Of a stretch of DNA of 64,000 nucleotides, positions 1 through 7,370 are shown piece after piece. Positions within the stretch are counted from its first letter, which is position 1. Each line of letters starts with the position of its first letter. The DNA is taken from NCBI RefSeq assembly GCF_042662225.1, contig NZ_JBHSYQ010000001.1, forward strand, positions 62,001-126,000. Reading direction: 5' to 3'. Under the pieces are notes generated by a model. It made no database searches and was not told the DNA's origin. It worked only from the letters and a program-made list of their open reading frames with translations. The position numbers were made by a program, and so were the translations under genes. The DNA is from Nibribacter roseus (lineage in GTDB: Bacteria; Bacteroidota; Bacteroidia; Cytophagales; Hymenobacteraceae).

Positions 1-375
1 AATGCTCAATTTGTGGCCGCGGTAAACTTTATCGTGTACATGGGTGCCATCATGGTGTTGTTCCTGTTCGTGATCATGTTCCTGAACATGCGCGAAGACA
101 CTGAGCAGCACAAGCCGCTCATGAGCAAGATTGCCGCCGCTATTTCAGGGGGTATTTTGCTAGTGATTATGGTGGCCGCCTTGAAAGACGTAGATGCCGG
201 TGGGTATAACGCAGAGAATTTCAACTCGCAGATCGGATTGGTAGAGCACCTGGGGCAAGTACTGTTTAGAGATTACCTGTTGCCGTTTGAACTGGCGTCA
301 GTGTTGTTTTTAGCGGCTATGGCCGGTGCCGTCATGCTAGGGAAACGCGAACCAGGCGAGCAAAATAGATTTTAA
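1..375 (+). CDS. nuoJ: NADH-quinone oxidoreductase subunit J (5' end outside window)
   Basis: Membrane subunit of respiratory complex I, in the proton-pumping arm. The reading frame is open from base 1 (AAT GCT CAA TTT), so the N-terminus lies upstream; about 124 codons are present. The visible part begins in the conserved segment AAVNFIVYMGAIMVLFLFVI, which matches the third membrane helix of NuoJ. Two more hydrophobic helices follow, near codons 45-60 and 90-115, and the protein ends with a short charged tail. It is followed by nuoK, nuoL, nuoM and nuoN in the usual order. The 237-bp gap before nuoK is unusually long for this operon. Confidence 0.93.
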   Translation, partial: NAQFVAAVNFIVYMGAIMVLFLFVIMFLNMREDTEQHKPLMSKIAAAISGGILLVIMVAALKDVDAGGYNAENFNSQIGLVEHLGQVLFRDYLLPFELASVLFLAAMAGAVMLGKREPGEQNRF

Positions 376-394
376 GGCTGGCGTGAAGCCGGTG

Positions 395-424
395 AAAGGA
401 CAGCTGTTCATTGGTTGTCCTTTT
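395..424 (+). terminator. terminator-like hairpin after nuoJ
   Basis: AAAGGACA (395-402) pairs with TGTCCTTT (416-423) around a 13-nt loop. The T run is only four bases. It lies 20 bp after the nuoJ stop, inside what is normally a single operon, so it may be weak or act as an attenuator. Confidence 0.4.
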
Positions 425-442
425 ACTTTGACTGGCAGTTTT

Positions 443-480
443 GTTTTGGAGCTGATTTTCAGAAAACAGGCCCAAAACAG
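443..480. repeat. dispersed palindrome, copy 1
   Basis: Imperfect inverted repeat GTTTTGGAGCTGATTTTC / AGAAAACAGGCCCAAAAC in the nuoJ-nuoK spacer. It belongs to the window-wide family described in the findings. Confidence 0.75.
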
Positions 481-505
481 ATTCTTTAGATAATAGATAG
501 AGTGG

Positions 506-532
506 AGGCACTACGTAAGAAGGTGCCTTTTA
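506..532 (+). terminator. second small hairpin before nuoK
   Basis: AGGCAC (506-511) pairs with GTGCCT (523-528), and TTTTA follows. With the hairpin at 395 and palindrome copy 1, the nuoJ-nuoK spacer holds three stem-loops, so nuoK-N may be partly uncoupled from the upstream nuo genes. Confidence 0.35.
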
Positions 533-612
533 TTGTGGATTTACCAAAAAATGGGAATAACTTTGAGCACCGCAACAAATAGCGGCTCACTTGTTCTCGC
601 GACGTTTTAACC

Positions 613-942
613 ATGAACGAAATTCCTGAGGTTATCAGAACCATTCCTCTGAATTACTATTTGTACTTCAGCACTGCTTTGTTTGTGATTGGGATAATTG
701 GAGTACTGACCCGCCGCAACGCCATCATTATTTTCATGTGCATAGAGTTGATGCTGAACTCTGTCAACTTGTTGCTTACCGCTTTCTCTGCCTACCGTTC
801 AGACCCGAACGGGCAGATTTTTGTGTTTTTCATTATGGCGGTGGCTGCCGCCGAAGTAGCCGTGGGTTTGGCCATTATTGTAATGATATACCGCAACCTG
901 CGCTCCACCGATGTCAATATCCTGAACCGATTGAAATGGTAA
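613..942 (+). CDS. nuoK: NADH-quinone oxidoreductase subunit K
   Basis: Small membrane subunit of complex I, 109 aa, the normal length. Three transmembrane helices are visible. The two buried glutamates of the family are present: Glu45 in CIELMLNSVNLLL (helix 2) and Glu81 in AAAEVAVGLAI (helix 3). Both belong to the central hydrophilic axis for proton translocation. The ATG at 613 gives the standard N-terminus. nuoL starts 58 bp downstream. Confidence 0.97.
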   Translation: MNEIPEVIRTIPLNYYLYFSTALFVIGIIGVLTRRNAIIIFMCIELMLNSVNLLLTAFSAYRSDPNGQIFVFFIMAVAAAEVAVGLAIIVMIYRNLRSTDVNILNRLKW

Positions 943-1000
943 ACGGAAGCTCCGTCTAGCCAATATCTGTTAAGAATACCGTCCATTTACGCTTTAACCA

Positions 1001-2953
1001 ATGCAAGAATTAACCATAGCAACTAACACCGATATGATGTGGGTGTGTTTGCTTATTCCGCTCCTGCCGCTAATCGGGTTTCTGATTAACGGGTTGGGCT
1101 TCCGGAGAATACCGAAAGGGCTGGCAAGTGTGGTAGGCTGTGCCGCTGTCATCGGGTCTTTCGTGTTGTCTTTGTACCTGTTCCTGAGTTTTGAGGAGCA
1201 AGGCAACCGTGCCTACGTTACTCCGCTGTTTGACTGGATTTACGTGGTGGCGCTGAGCATTCCGTTCTCTTTCCAGATTGACCAGCTGTCGTTGATTATG
1301 CTGTTGCTCGTAACGGGAGTGGGTTCTGTTATTCATATTTACTCAGCAGGCTACATGAGCCACGACGAGGGTTTTGGGAAGTTCTTTGCGTTCCTGAACC
1401 TGTTCGTTTTCTCCATGCTGCTGCTGGTCATGGGCTCTAACTACGTGATGATGTTCATTGGCTGGGAAGGAGTGGGACTTTGCTCCTACCTGCTCATCGG
1501 TTTCTGGAACAAGGTTACGCCATATAACAACGCCGCCAAGAAAGCCTTTATCATGAACCGTATCGGGGACTTGGGCTTCTTGTTGGGTATCTTTTTAATC
1601 TTCATCACTTTCGGGAGTGTGAGCTACGGCGAAGTGTTCAACCAAGCTTCTCAAAACCTGAGCGATGTTAGCCACGGCACCATTGTCGCGATTACCTTGC
1701 TGCTGTTTGTGGGTGCCATGGGTAAATCAGCTCAGATTCCGTTGTTTACTTGGTTGCCAGACGCGATGGCTGGCCCTACTCCTGTATCGGCGCTTATCCA
1801 CGCCGCTACCATGGTGACCGCTGGTATTTACATGGTAATTCGGTCTAACGTGCTCTACACGCTGGCCCCTGAGACGTTGGAAGTGGTGGCAATTATAGGT
1901 TTAGCGACGGCATTATTTGCCGCTACCATTGGCTTATTCCAGAACGACATCAAAAAAGTATTGGCTTACTCAACCGTGAGTCAATTGGGTTATATGTTCC
2001 TAGCGCTGGGAGTGATGGCGTATTCTTCTTCACTGTTCCATGTACTCACGCATGCTTTCTTCAAAGCCTTGCTTTTCTTGGGTGCTGGTAGCGTGATTCA
2101 CGCTATGAGCGGTGAGCAGGATATGCGCCGCATGGGTGGTCTGAAAAAAGTACTGCCTATCACGTTCCTTACCTTCCTGATTGGGACGTTAGCTATCTCT
2201 GGTATTCCGCCGTTTGCAGGTTTCTTCTCGAAGGACGAATTGCTGGCGCACGTGTTCCAACACAGCAAAATTATGTGGGCGTTTGGTCTCTTGACCTCGT
2301 TCATGACGGCTTTCTACATGTTCCGCCTGTTGTACCTGACTTTCTACGGTAACTTCCGCGGCACTGAAGAGCAGCGTCATCATCTGCACGAGTCCCCGGC
2401 CTCCATGACTATTCCGCTCATTATTTTGGCCATTCTGTCTACCATAGGTGGTTTCATGGGTTTGCCAGAGGTTTTCAGCGAGAACCACATGTTGGCCAAT
2501 TACCTGTCACCCATCTATGATTTCTCCCGTCGGGCAGTGCCAAGCGCATTTGAGACGCAGCACCTGTCGCATGAGATGGAATATATCTTGATGGCAGTGT
2601 CTGTTGCCGTAGCCGTGATTGCCATTATTCTAGCCTATGTAATTTACGGCAAGAAGAGAACAGTTCCCGCGGAAGATGGTGAATACTCTGGACTGCACAA
2701 GCTGGTGTACAACAAGTATTACATTGACGAATTGTACAACGGGCTGTTTGTGAAACCAGTGATGGGCTTGTCTACGGGTTTATACCGCTTCGTGGAGAAG
2801 GGAATCATTGACCCGATTGTGAATGGCTTTGGCCACGGAGTATTGGGCGGTGGCCGTTGGCTACGGTTCTTGCAGAGTGGGGCCGTTGGGTCTTACATGC
2901 TCCTGATGGTGCTGGGCATCGCTTTAATTTTATTGCTGAACTTTATTATCTGA
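1001..2953 (+). CDS. nuoL: NADH-quinone oxidoreductase subunit L
   Basis: Largest antiporter-like proton-pumping subunit of complex I, 650 aa, highly hydrophobic. The conserved Glu156 lies in FIGWEGVGLCSYLLIG. The conserved Lys242 lies in GAMGKSAQIPLFTWLPDAM, followed by the AGPTPVSALIHAATMVTAG signature of the proton antiporter domain. The C-terminal extension (about residues 520-650) includes the lateral amphipathic helix region and a final hydrophobic anchor. nuoM follows after 13 bp, indicating co-transcription. Confidence 0.97.
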   Translation: MQELTIATNTDMMWVCLLIPLLPLIGFLINGLGFRRIPKGLASVVGCAAVIGSFVLSLYLFLSFEEQGNRAYVTPLFDWIYVVALSIPFSFQIDQLSLIMLLLVTGVGSVIHIYSAGYMSHDEGFGKFFAFLNLFVFSMLLLVMGSNYVMMFIGWEGVGLCSYLLIGFWNKVTPYNNAAKKAFIMNRIGDLGFLLGIFLIFITFGSVSYGEVFNQASQNLSDVSHGTIVAITLLLFVGAMGKSAQIPLFTWLPDAMAGPTPVSALIHAATMVTAGIYMVIRSNVLYTLAPETLEVVAIIGLATALFAATIGLFQNDIKKVLAYSTVSQLGYMFLALGVMAYSSSLFHVLTHAFFKALLFLGAGSVIHAMSGEQDMRRMGGLKKVLPITFLTFLIGTLAISGIPPFAGFFSKDELLAHVFQHSKIMWAFGLLTSFMTAFYMFRLLYLTFYGNFRGTEEQRHHLHESPASMTIPLIILAILSTIGGFMGLPEVFSENHMLANYLSPIYDFSRRAVPSAFETQHLSHEMEYILMAVSVAVAVIAIILAYVIYGKKRTVPAEDGEYSGLHKLVYNKYYIDELYNGLFVKPVMGLSTGLYRFVEKGIIDPIVNGFGHGVLGGGRWLRFLQSGAVGSYMLLMVLGIALILLLNFII

Positions 2954-2966
2954 TACTACCCACCAC

Positions 2967-4418
2967 ATGTTAACCGCACTCTTAATCTTATGGCCGGCTC
3001 TGGCGGCACTGCTGGTACTGTTGGTAAAAGGACAGGGCGCCAAGAAAGTTGCTTTTGGCGCTGCGCTGGTAGAGTTACTGCTGGGAATTTATGCTTGGGC
3101 CAATTTCAACCCCAACGTAGTAGAACCGCAATTTTTACTCAATGAACCTTGGGTGGCCTCGGCCGGTATTCTGTTTAAAGTAGGCATTGACGGCATTAGC
3201 TTGCTGCTGGTGCTGCTGACGGTGTTTTTGATTCCGCTTATCATTCTGGCCTCTTTCAAAAACAACTACGACAGACCTTCTTCTTTCTTCGCGCTTATCT
3301 TGTTCATGCAGACTGGCTTGATTGGCGTGTTTACCGCTCTTGATGCGTTCTTGTTCTACTTCTTCTGGGAAGTAGCTCTTATACCGGTTTATTTCATAGC
3401 CGCGATGTGGGGCGGTGAGAACCGCATTAAAGTAACGTTCAAGTTCTTCCTGTACACTGTCTTCGGTTCATTGTTTATGCTGGCCGCGTTTGTGTATCTG
3501 TACTTCCAGACGCCGGGCACGCACAGTTCTGAGGACCAGGCTTTCTATGCATTGGTATTGAGCGGCGATACCCAGAGCTGGTTGTTCTGGTTCCTGTTCA
3601 TTGCCTTCGCCATTAAGATGCCGGTGTTCCCGTTCCATACCTGGCAACCAGATACCTATACCACCGCACCGGCCGCCGGTACCATGCTGTTGTCTGGTAT
3701 TATGCTGAAAATGGGTATCTATGGTGCTTTGCGCTGGCTGTTGCCGGTTGTTCCGTTGGGCGTGAGCCAGTGGGCTACAGTGGCATTGGTGCTGGCCATT
3801 ATAGGTATTATCTACGGTGCTATCATAGCCATTCGTCAGCAGGACATGAAACGGGTGGTGGCGTTTTCGTCTATCTCGCACGTGGGCTTAATTGCCGCTG
3901 GCTTGTTTACCCTGAACGAACAAGGTTTGCAAGGGGTCATGATTCAGATGCTGAGCCATGGTATCAACGTGGTGGGCTTGTTCTTTATCATTGACATTAT
4001 TCAGCGCCGCATTGGCACCCGTGATATTGCAGCCATGGGCGGTATTACCCAGAATGCGCCATTCATGACGGTTTGCTTTATGATTCTGATGTTGGGAGCT
4101 GTTGCCCTTCCGTTGACAAACGGTTTTGTGGGTGAGTTCCTGCTGCTGTTCGGAGTGTTCCGCTACGAAGCCTGGATGGGAGCCGTAGCTGGTATCACCA
4201 TTATTCTGGGTGCAGTCTATATGCTGCGCATGTTCCAGCGCGTAATGTTCGGGGTGAAAAATGAAATCACCCAAGGCTTTACTGACCTGACCGCCTCTGA
4301 AAAGGCCGTTCTGATTCCGTTGGTGGTGATGGTGTTTTGGATTGGTTTGCACCCTAACACCTTCCTGAGCCTTTCAGAGCCAGCCGTTTTACATTTGCTG
4401 GAAGTTATCAAACGCTAA
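2967..4418 (+). CDS. nuoM: NADH-quinone oxidoreductase subunit M
   Basis: Antiporter-like membrane subunit of complex I, 483 aa, with about 14 predicted helices. The conserved glutamate of the charged pair is Glu135 in FFWEVALIPVYF. The pumping lysine is Lys217 in FAIKMPVFPFHTWQPDTYT, followed by APAAGTMLLSGIMLKMG. ATG at 2967, 13 bp after nuoL. nuoN starts 31 bp later. Confidence 0.97.
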   Translation: MLTALLILWPALAALLVLLVKGQGAKKVAFGAALVELLLGIYAWANFNPNVVEPQFLLNEPWVASAGILFKVGIDGISLLLVLLTVFLIPLIILASFKNNYDRPSSFFALILFMQTGLIGVFTALDAFLFYFFWEVALIPVYFIAAMWGGENRIKVTFKFFLYTVFGSLFMLAAFVYLYFQTPGTHSSEDQAFYALVLSGDTQSWLFWFLFIAFAIKMPVFPFHTWQPDTYTTAPAAGTMLLSGIMLKMGIYGALRWLLPVVPLGVSQWATVALVLAIIGIIYGAIIAIRQQDMKRVVAFSSISHVGLIAAGLFTLNEQGLQGVMIQMLSHGINVVGLFFIIDIIQRRIGTRDIAAMGGITQNAPFMTVCFMILMLGAVALPLTNGFVGEFLLLFGVFRYEAWMGAVAGITIILGAVYMLRMFQRVMFGVKNEITQGFTDLTASEKAVLIPLVVMVFWIGLHPNTFLSLSEPAVLHLLEVIKR

Positions 4419-4449
4419 CCTGACGCTTTCTTAAACACAGGACCTGCTC

Positions 4450-5835
4450 ATGACCTCAATTATTCTTCTCTCTATATTCGGAATTGTGAACCTGTTCTTA
4501 GGGTTCATGAAATCCAAAAGAGTGCTTTTGCCAATCGTAATGGTCTTTTTGGCCGTTGCCCTTGCCGCCGCTGTACGTGACTGGGGGCAGCTGAATACCT
4601 ACTTCGGCAATTTCAATACCATGATGAACATGGACAATTTCGCGGTGGCTTTCTCATCCGTAATGATCTTGTCTGCCCTGTTCATCTTGCCTTTTTCCAG
4701 AAGCTATGCCGTTGGCGAGAACGCGAATTTGGCAGAATACTACTCTCTGTTGTTGTTCTCTCTGGTAGGTGGCATCATGATGGTGACCTATGAAAACCTG
4801 CTCATGCTGTTTTTAGGCATCGAGATTATGTCGGTGAGTATGTACATCTTGGCGGGATCTGACAAGCGCAACGTGCTTTCAAACGAGGCCTCTATGAAGT
4901 ACTTCCTAATGGGAGCTTTCTTCACGGGCATCATCTTGTTTGGCATTGCCCTATTGTATGGTGCTACCGGTTCTTTCAGCTTACCAATTATTTCTGCGGC
5001 GGCTCAGGCTTTAGAACCTGGTACCGCTCCATTGTTACTGATGGGCTTATTGCTGGTGCTGGTTGGTATCACTTTCAAAGTAGGGGCTGCGCCTTTCCAC
5101 TTCTGGACTCCAGACGTGTACGACGGTACGCCAACCATCTTCACCAGCTACATGTCTACTGTGGTGAAAACTGCTGGTATTGCCGCTTTCTACAAGTTGC
5201 TGTCGGCTGCTTTTGGAGGTGTGTATGAGCAGTGGTTCCCGACGGTGGTGGCCATAACGGTATTAACCTTAGTCATTGGCAATGTGGGTGCCGTAGCGCA
5301 AACCAGCTTTAAGCGGATGTTGGCTTATTCTAGTATCTCCCACGCCGGTTATCTTATGATTGCTCTGACTGCCTTCAACGAACGCTCAGAGAACGCTATT
5401 CTGTTTTATTCCCTGGCTTACGCCGTGGCTACCATTGCAGCGTTTGGGGTATTGAAATATGTGTCTGATGCCCGTGGTTCAAACGACTACGAAGCTTTCA
5501 GTGGCTTAGGCAGAACCAATCCGTTATTGGCGTTTGTGATGACGGTGGCCATGCTTTCTTTGGCGGGTATACCATTGACCGGAGGTTTCTTCGGCAAGCT
5601 GTTCTTATTCTCTGCCGCTCTTGAGCAAGACATGGTGTGGCTGATTGTGGTAGCGGTTCTGATGTCGGCGGTGGGTATCTATTACTACTTCCGCGTGATC
5701 ATTGCCATGTACCTGCGCGATGCCGTGGCCGAGCGTGTACCGGTTGATTCTTTAGGTACTTTCACACTGATTTCATTAGTAGTGTTAACGGTAATAATGG
5801 GTGTATTGCCAGGCTTGTTCAGCGGCTTGCTCTAG
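4450..5835 (+). CDS. nuoN: NADH-quinone oxidoreductase subunit N
   Basis: Third antiporter-like subunit of complex I, 461 aa. Glu125 in FLGIEIMSVSMYILAG and Lys210 in GITFKVGAAPFHFWTPDVYD are the charged residues expected on the proton pathway. TPTIFTSYMSTVVKTAG is the NuoN version of the antiporter signature. It is the last gene of the operon: a strong hairpin terminator begins 20 bp after the stop codon. Confidence 0.97.
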   Translation: MTSIILLSIFGIVNLFLGFMKSKRVLLPIVMVFLAVALAAAVRDWGQLNTYFGNFNTMMNMDNFAVAFSSVMILSALFILPFSRSYAVGENANLAEYYSLLLFSLVGGIMMVTYENLLMLFLGIEIMSVSMYILAGSDKRNVLSNEASMKYFLMGAFFTGIILFGIALLYGATGSFSLPIISAAAQALEPGTAPLLLMGLLLVLVGITFKVGAAPFHFWTPDVYDGTPTIFTSYMSTVVKTAGIAAFYKLLSAAFGGVYEQWFPTVVAITVLTLVIGNVGAVAQTSFKRMLAYSSISHAGYLMIALTAFNERSENAILFYSLAYAVATIAAFGVLKYVSDARGSNDYEAFSGLGRTNPLLAFVMTVAMLSLAGIPLTGGFFGKLFLFSAALEQDMVWLIVVAVLMSAVGIYYYFRVIIAMYLRDAVAERVPVDSLGTFTLISLVVLTVIMGVLPGLFSGLL

Positions 5836-5855
5836 TTGTAACTTCTTTACCAGAT

Positions 5856-5893
5856 AAAACAGAAGAGGCGCCAAACGGCGCCTCTTCTGTTTT
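5856..5893 (+). terminator. terminator of the nuo operon
   Basis: Perfect 17-bp stem: AAAACAGAAGAGGCGCC (5856-5872) and its complement (5877-5893), with loop AAAC. The 3' arm ends in TTTT and runs directly into palindrome copy 2. Confidence 0.9.
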
Positions 5894-5926
5894 AGGTCTG
5901 TTTTCTGAAAAAGAAGCTGAAAACAG
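5887..5926. repeat. dispersed palindrome, copy 2
   Basis: CTGTTTTAGGTCTGTTTTC pairs imperfectly with AAAAAGAAGCTGAAAACAG. It shares its first bases with the 3' arm of the nuo terminator. Confidence 0.8.
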
Positions 5927-5955
5927 AAAATTAGGATGAAGATTGACTACGTGTA

Positions 5956-5992
5956 ATTCTCCCCTTGAGGGGAGACAAAGAGGGGTGTTTAC
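5956..5992. repeat. left arm of a long inverted repeat
   Basis: A 37-bp sequence starting ATTCTCCCCTTGAGGGGAG and ending GTGTTTAC. It is almost exactly the reverse complement of 6093-6128. CTCCCCTTGAGGGGAG is itself a near-perfect palindrome. A diverged copy lies at 27446. Confidence 0.8.
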
Positions 5993-6092
5993 ACAGGAGA
6001 ACAGGCATTGCTTCTCCTGCTTTAGGTTATTTCAGTAAGCATTGATAAGACAAAAACAACTTATATTGTTGGGAAAGCCATGACCAGCAGGG

Positions 6093-6128
6093 GTAAACAC
6101 CCCTCTTCGCTCCCCTCAAGGGGAGAAT
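6093..6128. repeat. right arm of the long inverted repeat
   Basis: Reverse complement of 5956-5992 with about two differences, ending in CTCCCCTCAAGGGGAGAAT. The two arms enclose 100 bp without coding potential, between the nuo terminator and the DUF2625 gene. Confidence 0.8.
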
Positions 6129-6170
6129 CGGTTGTTATCACATGTCTATAGCTAGCTACTAACGTTAATC

Positions 6171-6209
6171 CGTTTTCGGCCAGTTTTGAGGAAATTAGGC
6201 CAAAAACAG
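6171..6209. repeat. dispersed palindrome, copy 3
   Basis: CGTTTTCGGCCAGTTTT pairs with AGGCCAAAAACAG. It lies 12 bp past the stop codon of the minus-strand DUF2625 gene, where a terminator would be expected. Confidence 0.75.
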
Positions 6210-6221
6210 AGATTGTAGAGA

Positions 6222-6950
6222 TTACTTTTCTTGCCCATAATAAAGCAGCCAAAGCTCTTCCATAGGCACCGCTCTTCGGCTTATTTTGTTGATGTCTTTG
6301 CCTTCGGTAGTGAAAAGGTAGGGAATGAAATGAAAGCCTTGGTCTCCTTCAATCTGCTGCACCTCAGGCCGCCAGTTATCCCAGCGCAGACCTTCGTAGA
6401 ATCCTTCTAGGTTACCCGAGAAGCAGAACTGCAGAAATTCAGAGTATCCTAAGCCCGAAGATTCCCATTGCAGATTGTCGGGTGAGAAGTAAAAGACGGT
6501 GCCTATTTCTTCGGCACTGAGGCCTCCTGCGTTAATGGCGAAGAAGCCACCTAAAACATCATCAGCTATCAACAGAAAGGACGGTTGCTCGCCCTCCTGC
6601 AAGAAAGATTTCCCTTTGTTCCAAGCCATGAGGCTGCGGGGCAGGCGGGAAGAGCCAGAGCCCATGATTCTAATCCAGCCATCGTCTACCAGAATTCCAC
6701 CCGTTTCATACACTATGGCACCCATAGGAGAGCGGGTGGTTACCTGGGCCTGTAACAAGGCGGCTTCAGCTTGATTCTGGTCCTTAGGCAGAACTTCTAC
6801 CTTGTTCTTAGCATCCTTCATCCACTCCTGCACCAAAGCCCAGCCTGGTTCTTGTGTGTTAATCAACTCTGCCAAAGAACGTGCTTTCATAGTTTGACCA
6901 TTCACCTGAAACATCATAAAGAAGAAAAGCAGGAGCAGCAGATTTCTCAT
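6222..6950 (-). CDS. DUF2625 family exported protein
   Basis: Protein of 242 aa with a signal peptide MRNLLLLLFFFMMFQVNGQ. I chose the ATG at 6950, which begins this signal peptide, over a start 27 codons further upstream that has no support. The mature part has the conserved blocks of DUF2625 as I recall the family: LIADDVLGGFFAINAGG, VFYFSPDNLQWESSGLGYSEF and FYEGLRWDNWR. Its function is not known. It is a single gene, with palindrome copies on both flanks (6171 and 6990). The family assignment is from memory of the motifs. Confidence 0.8.
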   Translation of the reverse strand: MRNLLLLLFFFMMFQVNGQTMKARSLAELINTQEPGWALVQEWMKDAKNKVEVLPKDQNQAEAALLQAQVTTRSPMGAIVYETGGILVDDGWIRIMGSGSSRLPRSLMAWNKGKSFLQEGEQPSFLLIADDVLGGFFAINAGGLSAEEIGTVFYFSPDNLQWESSGLGYSEFLQFCFSGNLEGFYEGLRWDNWRPEVQQIEGDQGFHFIPYLFTTEGKDINKISRRAVPMEELWLLYYGQEK

Positions 6951-7253
6951 AGCAAAGGGAGCTTTAACCAAGGGAAGATACAGATTTGACTGTTTCAGAC
7001 CTACTTTTTGAGAAAAAGCCCCAAAACGCAAGTTGGGATAATAGTTACTCCTTCACAATTTCATGTGGTACCCCAATTCTGCAGTGCCGCTTGTTCAAAA
7101 GACCTAGCAGTGTCTTTCGGACCTGCTAGTGTCTGTGCCAGTTGCCGCAGCTATTCAAACACTCCTACTGAGATGTTCGCCAATCGGGAGATTGGCTTTC
7201 CACTAGTGCGTAGAGCGCTGACGCTAACTCTACCCACAACAAGTGCTGATGCA
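6951..7253. other. intergenic region rich in small palindromes
   Basis: No credible gene. It holds palindrome copy 4, then a cluster at 7101-7225. The cluster contains ACCTAGCAG / CTGCTAGTGT, a stem GCCAATC-GGGA-GATTGGC (7179-7196), the palindrome CACTAGTG (7201-7208) and AGCG-CTGA-CGCT (7214-7225). Confidence 0.6.
6990..7028. repeat. dispersed palindrome, copy 4
   Basis: CTGTTTCAGACCTACTTTTT pairs with AAAAAGCCCCAAAACG. It lies 40 bp upstream of the DUF2625 start codon. Confidence 0.65.
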
Positions 7254-7291
7254 CGTTTCCAACCTGTTTTCTGAAAAGCAGCCCCCAAACG
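7254..7291. repeat. dispersed palindrome, copy 5 (degenerate)
   Basis: CGTTTCCAACCTGTTTTC pairs with GAAAAGCAGCCCCCAAACG, with several mismatches. It is immediately beyond the aspS terminator. Confidence 0.6.
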
Positions 7292-7292
7292 C

Positions 7293-7326
7293 AAAACGGG
7301 TGAGGTCGTAAGGCCTCACCCGTTTT
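7293..7326 (-). terminator. terminator of aspS
   Basis: AAAACGGGTGAGG (7293-7305) and CCTCACCCGTTTT (7314-7326) form a perfect 13-bp stem with an 8-nt loop. It lies 45 bp past the aspS stop on the minus strand and is followed by T residues when read that way. Confidence 0.85.
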
Positions 7327-7328
7327 AT

Positions 7329-7370
7329 CGAACAACGAATAACTAATAACGAACAACGAATAAAGAATAA
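7329..7370. repeat. heptamer array (GAATAAC type)
   Basis: Six tandem 7-mers: GAACAAC, GAATAAC, TAATAAC, GAACAAC, GAATAAA, GAATAAC. The array sits between the aspS stop codon and its terminator, so it is part of the aspS 3' untranslated region. Confidence 0.7.

Noticed and set aside
13..375. NuoJ starting at a GTG at base 13
   Set aside because: The frame is open to base 1 and the sequence is mid-helix in NuoJ, so the true start lies upstream of the window.
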